Source of the DNA: CAYOKT01 sp964404605
GTDB lineage: Bacteria; Electryoneota; Electryoneia; Electryoneales; Electryoneaceae
Reading direction: 5' to 3'
Length of the DNA stretch: 29,777 nt
Assembly (NCBI GenBank): GCA_964404605.1
Contig: CAYOKT010000036.1
Span: 1-29,777 of the forward strand
Below are positions 24,721 to 29,777 of this stretch, in pieces. Every line of letters starts with the position of its first letter. Within the stretch, counting starts at the first letter, position 1. A program made the translations under genes and the position numbers. The notes under the pieces were generated by a model that saw nothing but the letters and a program-made list of their open reading frames with translations, had not been told where the DNA came from and did not search any database.

Positions 24721-25021
24721 AGGCTCAATGACAATTTGAACATATGTTTATGGTGCAGAAAAATCATATAGTTACATCCCATCTGACTCCTCTCCGAGAG
24801 CAAACCGAAGAAAAACGGGACGAGGGGTTGATCCCGCCTTTCCCTCCCCGTACGGCTCCCGCGCAGGTCCGGGTAGGAACCCTTCGCTTCTCATGAGACG
24901 GAACACGAGGGAGAACGGACGGGACGACGAACGACAGGTGCGGTCTTTCGGTTGCACTGCAAAGGGAGGCATTCTACCTTTACCGCGACTTTGACACGGA
25001 TGCGGCGGGAGGGTTCGATCG

Positions 25022-26380
25022 ATGGAGAGGTCCGGCGGCGGGAAACGGGAGACCTGGGGCAGCCGCATAGGGTTCATTCTGGCGGCCGCCGGCAGCGCCA
25101 TCGGGCTCGGCAACATCTGGCGCTTCCCCTATGTTCTCGGCGAGAACGGCGGGTTCGCCTTCCTGCTGGTGTATCTCATCTGCGTGGCGCTGATCGGGAT
25201 CCCGATCATGGGGGCTGAATTCTCCATCGGCCGCGCCAGTCGGCGCAATCCCGTGGGCGCTTTCCGTAAACTGCTGCCCGGTTCCCTGTGGTCGCTGGTG
25301 GGGGTGCTTGGCCTGATTACGGGGCTGCTGATCCTCTCCTACTATTCAGTGATCGCCGGGTGGACGGTGGCCTACATGGTGAAAACCCTGTTCGGTCTGA
25401 TCGGCTCCTTCACCGACGCCTCCGCCGCCGCCGAGAGCTACAACCGCTTCGTCTCGAACAGCGGACAGGTCGTACTGTACCATTTCATCTTCATGGTGCT
25501 CTGCGTGATCGTCGTCCGGCGCGGGGTGAAGGAGGGCATCGAACGGTGGTCGAAGATCCTGATGCCGACGCTGTTCGTCCTCCTCCTGCTGCTGATCTTC
25601 CGCGCGGTCACCCTGCCCGGCAGCGGGAAGGGCCTCGCGTTTCTCTTCGCCCCGGACTTCGGCAAGCTGAACGGCAACGTCATCCTCACCGCCCTCGGCC
25701 AGGCGTTCTACAGTCTCAGCCTCGGCATGGGGGTGATGATCACCTACGGGTCCTACCTCGACCGGAAGACAAATCTCTTCGCCAGCGCGGGCACCGTGGC
25801 TTCGCTGGATGCACTGATCGCGGTCCTCGCGGGCATCGCGGTTTTCCCGGCGCTCTTCGCGATGGGGTTCTCCCCCCAGGTGGGCGAAGGCCTCACCTTC
25901 CAGGTGCTGCCCCTGGTCTTCAGCAAGCTGCCCCTCGGCAGCCTGCTGGCGTTTCTCTTCTTCCTGCTGCTCTCGATCGCGGCGCTCACGTCCGCCATCA
26001 GCCTGCTGGAAGTGTTTGTCAGTTTCGCCACGGACGAGCTGCGGTGGCTGCGCTCGCGGGCCACGGTGATCTCCGCGGCGATCGCCTTTCTCCTCGGGGT
26101 GCCGACCGCCCTCAGCTTCGGGGCGTGGAAGGATGTGACCATCCTGGGCAAGAACTTTTTCCAGTTGGTGGACTTTCTCTCGGCGAACATCCTGCTGCCG
26201 ACGGGCGGCATCCTGATCGCCGTGTTCGCGGGCTGGATCTGGAAACGCTCCCTGGTGGCCGATGAGATCCGGGATGGGAACCCCTCGATGCGGTTCTTCA
26301 CTTCCTGGATCTGGGCGGTGCGCATCCTCGCCCCGGTGGCCGTGGGACTGATCCTGGTAACGAACTTGTGGCCGAAATAG
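25022..26380 (+). CDS. Sodium-dependent amino-acid symporter, NSS/SNF family (LeuT/MhsT-like)
   Basis: The 452 residues fold into about eleven or twelve membrane helices. Helix 1 carries the family signature GSAIGLGNIWRFPY (24-37), including the unwound Gly-rich part that binds sodium and substrate. Helix 6 reads GQAFYSLSLGMGVMITYGSYL across 226-246, another sodium/substrate-binding stretch. Such carriers import a neutral or aromatic amino acid with sodium; the substrate is not readable. GGAGGG lies about eight bases before the ATG. The gene diverges from the dcw operon and is followed after 104 bases by another sodium-linked amino-acid carrier, so the two may be co-transcribed. The short C-terminus resembles bacterial MhsT-type members. 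Confidence 0.93.
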   Translation: MERSGGGKRETWGSRIGFILAAAGSAIGLGNIWRFPYVLGENGGFAFLLVYLICVALIGIPIMGAEFSIGRASRRNPVGAFRKLLPGSLWSLVGVLGLITGLLILSYYSVIAGWTVAYMVKTLFGLIGSFTDASAAAESYNRFVSNSGQVVLYHFIFMVLCVIVVRRGVKEGIERWSKILMPTLFVLLLLLIFRAVTLPGSGKGLAFLFAPDFGKLNGNVILTALGQAFYSLSLGMGVMITYGSYLDRKTNLFASAGTVASLDALIAVLAGIAVFPALFAMGFSPQVGEGLTFQVLPLVFSKLPLGSLLAFLFFLLLSIAALTSAISLLEVFVSFATDELRWLRSRATVISAAIAFLLGVPTALSFGAWKDVTILGKNFFQLVDFLSANILLPTGGILIAVFAGWIWKRSLVADEIRDGNPSMRFFTSWIWAVRILAPVAVGLILVTNLWPK

Positions 26381-26484
26381 GGACGGTGGTCGCGACCGTC
26401 GCGGTGTCCGCCCGGCCGGCGGCTTTTCGGCGGCGGCCCGCGGCCCGCGCCTGAACCGGACACTCTCAACAGATTCCGGCGCTT

Positions 26485-28155
26485 ATGCAACACTTCATCG
26501 ATTCGCTCTCCTCGGTCGTCAGCTCCCTGCTGATTCTCCCTCTCATCGGCACGGGGCTCTATCTCACGATACGGTTGAAACTGGTGCAGGTGTTCGCTTT
26601 CGGCCACTCCTGGCGGGTGATCTCCGGGATGTACGACAACCCGGACGACCAGGGTGACATCAACCACCTGCAGGCGCTCTCCGCCGCCCTCTCGGCGACC
26701 ATCGGCATCGGCAACATCGCCGGGGTGGCGACCGCGATCCATTTCGGCGGGCCGGGCGCGCTCTTCTGGATGTGGGTCACGGCGTTCTTCGGCATGGCGA
26801 CCAAGTTCAGCGAAGCCACGCTGGCGATGAACTACCGCAAGATCCACAAGGACGGCAGCGCCTCCGGCGGCCCGATGTACTACATCGAGATGGGGTTGGG
26901 GAAAGGCTGGAAACCGCTCGCGGTCATCTTCGCCGCCTGTACGATCATCTCCAGTTTCGGCTCGGGCAACACCGTGCAGGCGTTCACCGTGGCGGACAGC
27001 TTCCAAGCCGATTTCGGCCTCCCCCCCTACTTCACGGGTCTGCTCCTCTCGATCCTGGTCGGGTTGGTGATCATCGGCGGGATCAAGCGGATCGGCGTGG
27101 TGGCCAGCCGGCTGGTGCCCTTCATGGCGCTGATCTACATCGTCAGCTCCCTCGTGGTCATCGGGAGCAACATCCAGAATGTGCCGGAGGCGTTCCGGCT
27201 GGTGTTCACCTCCGCCTTCACCCCCCAGGGAGCCATCGGCGGTTTCGCCGGGTCGACCTTTACCATGGCGCTGCTCTGGGGGGTACGGCGCGGGCTGTTC
27301 TCCAACGAGTCGGGACAGGGCTCCGCTCCGATCGCGCACGCCGCGGCGAAGACCGAGGAGCCGGTGCGCGAAGGAACAGTGGCGATGGTCGGCCCCTTCA
27401 TCGACACGCTTCTCATCTGCACCCTGACCGGCCTGACGATCATCACCAGCGGCGCCTGGAAGACGACGTACGAGACGAGCATTCCCCTCGCCGAAGCCGT
27501 CATCCTCACCTCCCAGGCCGAAGTGGGGCCCGGCGGAACCTGCCGGGATGAGGACCGGTTCAGCGGGGAAGCGCCGATCCGCCGGGGCGAGGTGCGCGGA
27601 GTCCGGATCGTGTACAACAACGGCATCGTTGAGGACCCGACCCTGTTCGTTCCCACTTCCGGCGGAAAGATGGGGCAACTGACCGTCGGGCACCTGGTCG
27701 TCCAGGAAGGGAAGGTGCAGGAGGTGCAGGGGCCGGCATCGTTCGTCATCGAGGGAGGCGAGCTGCGCGGCGGAAGCCTGCTGAACGGATCCCTGCTCAC
27801 CGCGAAGGCGTTCGAGACCGGCCTCGGCGGCAAGTGGGGCAGTTGGATGGTCACCTTCGCGGTGTTTCTCTTCGCGCTCTCGACGGCGATCTCGTGGAGC
27901 TACTACGGCGACCGGGGCTCGGAGTATCTCTTCGGCGGGAAGGGGATCCGCTCCTACCGCCTTCTGTACGTGATCCTCGTCTTCCTCGGCGCGAACCTGC
28001 AGCTGAAAACGGTCTGGGGGTTCGGCGACATCGCCCTGAGCATGATGGCGTTCCCCAACCTGATCGCGCTGCTGCTGCTCGCGGGCAAGGTGAAGAGGTC
28101 GAAGGAGGAGTATTTCAGCCGCGAGCATGTTCCGGTGAGCAAGGCGCACTTCTGA
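26485..28155 (+). CDS. Alanine/glycine:cation symporter, AGCS family, with extracytoplasmic insertion
   Basis: This 556-residue carrier co-transports alanine or glycine with sodium or protons. Signatures are ALSATIGIGNIAGVATAI (68-85), GPGALFWMW (90-98), GGPMYYIEMGLG (128-139) and NESGQGSAPIAHAAAKT (274-290), followed by the late helices around SWSYYGDRGSEYLFG (470-484). AGCS proteins usually have 440-490 residues. Here residues about 326-434 are an extra, mostly hydrophilic segment with beta-rich character (VYNNGIVEDPTLFVP, GGELRGGSLLNGS) between two helices, and likely outside the membrane. No strong Shine-Dalgarno precedes the ATG, but MQHFIDSLSS matches the family N-terminus. It lies 104 bases after the NSS gene, with an imperfect stem (26382-26400) between them, and ends near a shared terminator. 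Confidence 0.92.
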   Translation: MQHFIDSLSSVVSSLLILPLIGTGLYLTIRLKLVQVFAFGHSWRVISGMYDNPDDQGDINHLQALSAALSATIGIGNIAGVATAIHFGGPGALFWMWVTAFFGMATKFSEATLAMNYRKIHKDGSASGGPMYYIEMGLGKGWKPLAVIFAACTIISSFGSGNTVQAFTVADSFQADFGLPPYFTGLLLSILVGLVIIGGIKRIGVVASRLVPFMALIYIVSSLVVIGSNIQNVPEAFRLVFTSAFTPQGAIGGFAGSTFTMALLWGVRRGLFSNESGQGSAPIAHAAAKTEEPVREGTVAMVGPFIDTLLICTLTGLTIITSGAWKTTYETSIPLAEAVILTSQAEVGPGGTCRDEDRFSGEAPIRRGEVRGVRIVYNNGIVEDPTLFVPTSGGKMGQLTVGHLVVQEGKVQEVQGPASFVIEGGELRGGSLLNGSLLTAKAFETGLGGKWGSWMVTFAVFLFALSTAISWSYYGDRGSEYLFGGKGIRSYRLLYVILVFLGANLQLKTVWGFGDIALSMMAFPNLIALLLLAGKVKRSKEEYFSREHVPVSKAHF

Positions 28156-28205
28156 GCGGGTCCGGCGGCGGTATCCTGCCACCTCCTCCCTGACAAATGA
28201 AAAGT

Positions 28206-28239
28206 GCTCCGGGCGGGTGAACCCGGAGCGCTCTTTGTT
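28206..28239. terminator. Bidirectional intrinsic terminator between the AGCS gene and cobA-hemD
   Basis: GCTCCGGG (28206-28213) pairs with CCCGGAGC (28222-28229) around an eight-base loop. T-rich flanks follow on each strand: CTCTTTGTT on plus (28231-28239) and ACTTTTCATTT on minus. The two genes converge here. Confidence 0.75.
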
Positions 28240-28256
28240 GTGGGGGCGAAGCTGCT

Positions 28257-29777
28257 TCAGGGTTCCGGGTGTTCCCGCTCGAGTAGATGTTTGACCAGCG
28301 CGGTGACGATCCCGGGGACATCATGCCTTTCCGCCTCGACATCCACCTCGACGCCGCGCTCCCCCAGCGCTGCGCTGGTCACCGGGCCGATGGAGGCGGC
28401 CACCGCGCCGGCGAGCAGCTCGCGGGCCCCCTTCTCCCCCCACTGCTCGAAGAACCCCCGGACCGTGGAGCCGCTGGTGAAGGTGACCGCCTCGATGGGA
28501 CCCGCCGCGACCCACGCCCGGACGCCCTCATCGAGGGGCGCGGTGCGTGTCCGGTACACGGCGAGCGGGAGGACTTCCGCCCCGGAACGCGCCAGGGCGT
28601 CCTCCACGGTCTCATCGGCGAGGTCGCCCCGAACGCGCACCGCCCATTCGCCCGGCCGGACCCGCGAGGCCAGTTCCCGGGCGAGAACCTTCGTGAGCGA
28701 CTCCGAGGGCTGAAAGTCCGCCGCCAGCCCGCGCTCCGCCAGCGCGGACGCCGTGCCGCGGCCGAGGACGGCGATGCGCATCGCGGCGAGGGCACGCAAG
28801 TCACGCGCGATGCGCCTGAAGCGCGCGAAGAAAAAACGGACACCCGCTTCGCTGGTGAAGATCAGCCAGCCACCCGCCGGCAACACCTCCCGCAGGCGCG
28901 CCCACCCCTCGGGATCTTCGCGCGCTTCGGTGAGAATCGCCGGCGCGGGAACCACCTCGGCGCCCTCGCGGGCGAGCAGGTCATAGATCTCACCGGCGAC
29001 ATCGCACGGGCGGGTGACGAGGATACGCCGTCCACCCAGCGGGCCGGCGCCCTTCCACGAGAGCACCCCGGCGAGGCGGACGACCCGCCCGGCGACGAAC
29101 AGCGCCGGCGGCTGGATGCCCTCCTCCTCCGCGGCGCGCGGCAGTTCCGCCAGCGCGGCGCTGACCTGTTTCTGGCGGGGTGTCGAACCGCGCTCGATCA
29201 GCGCCGCCGGGGTGGAAGGGTCCATGCCGTTGTCAAGAAGGGATTTCACCAGCTCGTTCAGCCGCCGGACGCCCATGTAACCGACCAGGGTGCCCTCCCC
29301 CGCGCGGGCGAGCAGGTCATGGGGGACCTCCGCTTCGCCGGCGGGTTTGCCCGGCGTCTCATGCGCGGTGAAGAGAAGGGCGAAGGCCGAAGCGCCGCGG
29401 TGGGTCAGGGGAATGCCCGCACAGGCGGTCGCGGCGGAGGCGGCGGTCACCCCCGGAACGACCTCGAACGGCACCTCCGCCTCCCGCAGCGCGAGGGCCT
29501 CTTCCCCTCCGCGCCCGAAGATGAACGGGTCGCCGCCCTTCAGACGGACAACGACCTTCCCCTCCCGGGCGAGGCGGACCAGAAGCGCGTTGATCTCATC
29601 CTGGGGCATCGAATGCCCGCCCGCGCGTTTGCCGACATAGTGCCGTTCGACCGAGGGCGGCAGGGTGGCGATGAGGGTCGGGTCCACGAGGGCGTCGTAA
29701 CAGACCGCATCCGCCGAGGCGAGAGCCTCCAGCCCCCGCCAGGTGATCAGCCGCGGGTCGCCCGGCCCCGCGCCGAC
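28257..29777 (-). CDS. cobA-hemD: Uroporphyrinogen-III C-methyltransferase / uroporphyrinogen-III synthase fusion, 5' end cut by window edge
   Basis: The visible 506 codons begin inside the methyltransferase domain. VGAGPGDPRLIT is the first SUMT motif, at the window edge, so only a handful of N-terminal residues are missing. It continues with VRLKGGDPFIFGRGGEEA and GIPLTHRGASAFALLFTAHE. This half converts uroporphyrinogen III to precorrin-2 for siroheme, cobalamin or heme d1. The C-terminal half, from GRRILVTRP, is HemD, which closes hydroxymethylbilane to uroporphyrinogen III; TSEAGVRFFF and VTFTSGSTVRGFF are its paired motifs. Such CobA-HemD fusions are known in several bacterial groups. 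The neighbouring upstream genes lie outside the window, so hemC or hemA linkage cannot be checked. Confidence 0.94.
   Translation of the reverse strand, partial: VGAGPGDPRLITWRGLEALASADAVCYDALVDPTLIATLPPSVERHYVGKRAGGHSMPQDEINALLVRLAREGKVVVRLKGGDPFIFGRGGEEALALREAEVPFEVVPGVTAASAATACAGIPLTHRGASAFALLFTAHETPGKPAGEAEVPHDLLARAGEGTLVGYMGVRRLNELVKSLLDNGMDPSTPAALIERGSTPRQKQVSAALAELPRAAEEEGIQPPALFVAGRVVRLAGVLSWKGAGPLGGRRILVTRPCDVAGEIYDLLAREGAEVVPAPAILTEAREDPEGWARLREVLPAGGWLIFTSEAGVRFFFARFRRIARDLRALAAMRIAVLGRGTASALAERGLAADFQPSESLTKVLARELASRVRPGEWAVRVRGDLADETVEDALARSGAEVLPLAVYRTRTAPLDEGVRAWVAAGPIEAVTFTSGSTVRGFFEQWGEKGARELLAGAVAASIGPVTSAALGERGVEVDVEAERHDVPGIVTALVKHLLEREHPEP

Larger units (their letters stand above)
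24610..25021. other. Divergent control region between mraZ and the NSS symporter
   Basis: These 412 bases contain the dcw promoter and MraZ boxes (24649-24711), then an AT-rich stretch (24729-24775) with the perfect palindrome AACATATGTT (24739-24748). The remaining 245 bases up to the symporter hold no convincing gene, promoter or known riboswitch; a TTGCAC (24952-24957) and TACCTT 17 bases on is only a weak promoter match. Confidence 0.6.

Noticed and set aside
24773..25021. Possible riboswitch ahead of the NSS symporter
   Set aside because: I looked for a glycine-type or similar aptamer and saw only scattered short hairpins without the conserved core elements.

Overview
The window is a GC-rich, densely packed bacterial chromosome segment. 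Its largest part is a nearly complete division and cell-wall (dcw) operon on the minus strand. The DAP-type MurE signature, a class B PBP with PASTA domains, a mitochondrial-type citrate synthase and very high GC together fit a deep-branching, probably Gram-negative, DAP-peptidoglycan lineage, for example one of the high-GC FCB-group or Gemmatimonadota-like phyla. That placement is an inference; no rRNA gene or clear taxonomic marker is present.

Layout. (1) 1-3246, minus: an MBOAT O-acyltransferase followed by a membrane-anchored protein that fuses an SGNH (DUF459-like) domain to an esterase-D/antigen-85-like alpha/beta hydrolase; the second gene runs off the left edge. (2) 3378-6047, minus: mutS. 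(3) 6440-7747, plus: a eukaryote-type citrate synthase with its own sigma70-like promoter, a long structured leader and an intrinsic terminator. (4) 7748-8484: a gene-free stretch with a 115-bp terminal-inverted-repeat element, a short direct repeat and the dcw terminator. (5) 8485-24609, minus: mraZ-rsmH-ftsL-ftsI-murE-murF-murD-ftsW-murC-murB-ftsQ-ftsA-ftsZ, nearly all joined by 4-bp stop/start overlaps, with a TTGACA/TACATT promoter and four TGG(G/A) boxes upstream of mraZ. (6) 25022-28155, plus: two sodium-coupled amino-acid symporters (NSS/SNF and AGCS families). (7) 28257-29777, minus: a uroporphyrinogen-III methyltransferase/synthase fusion, cut by the right edge.

How the genes work together. 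The dcw operon makes the UDP-MurNAc-pentapeptide precursor (MurB, MurC, MurD, MurE, MurF), polymerises and cross-links septal peptidoglycan (FtsW, FtsI) and builds the ring (FtsZ, FtsA, FtsQ, FtsL). MraZ probably represses its own operon. mraY, murG and ddl are absent and there is no room for them, so the lipid I and lipid II steps must be encoded elsewhere.

The most unusual points are: FtsZ reads open for about 227 residues upstream of its GTPase domain, with an ideal ribosome-binding site at the far start; FtsQ carries an 85-residue acidic, proline-rich linker before its POTRA domain; the SGNH-esterase fusion is paired with an MBOAT; and the AGCS transporter has a roughly 110-residue insertion.
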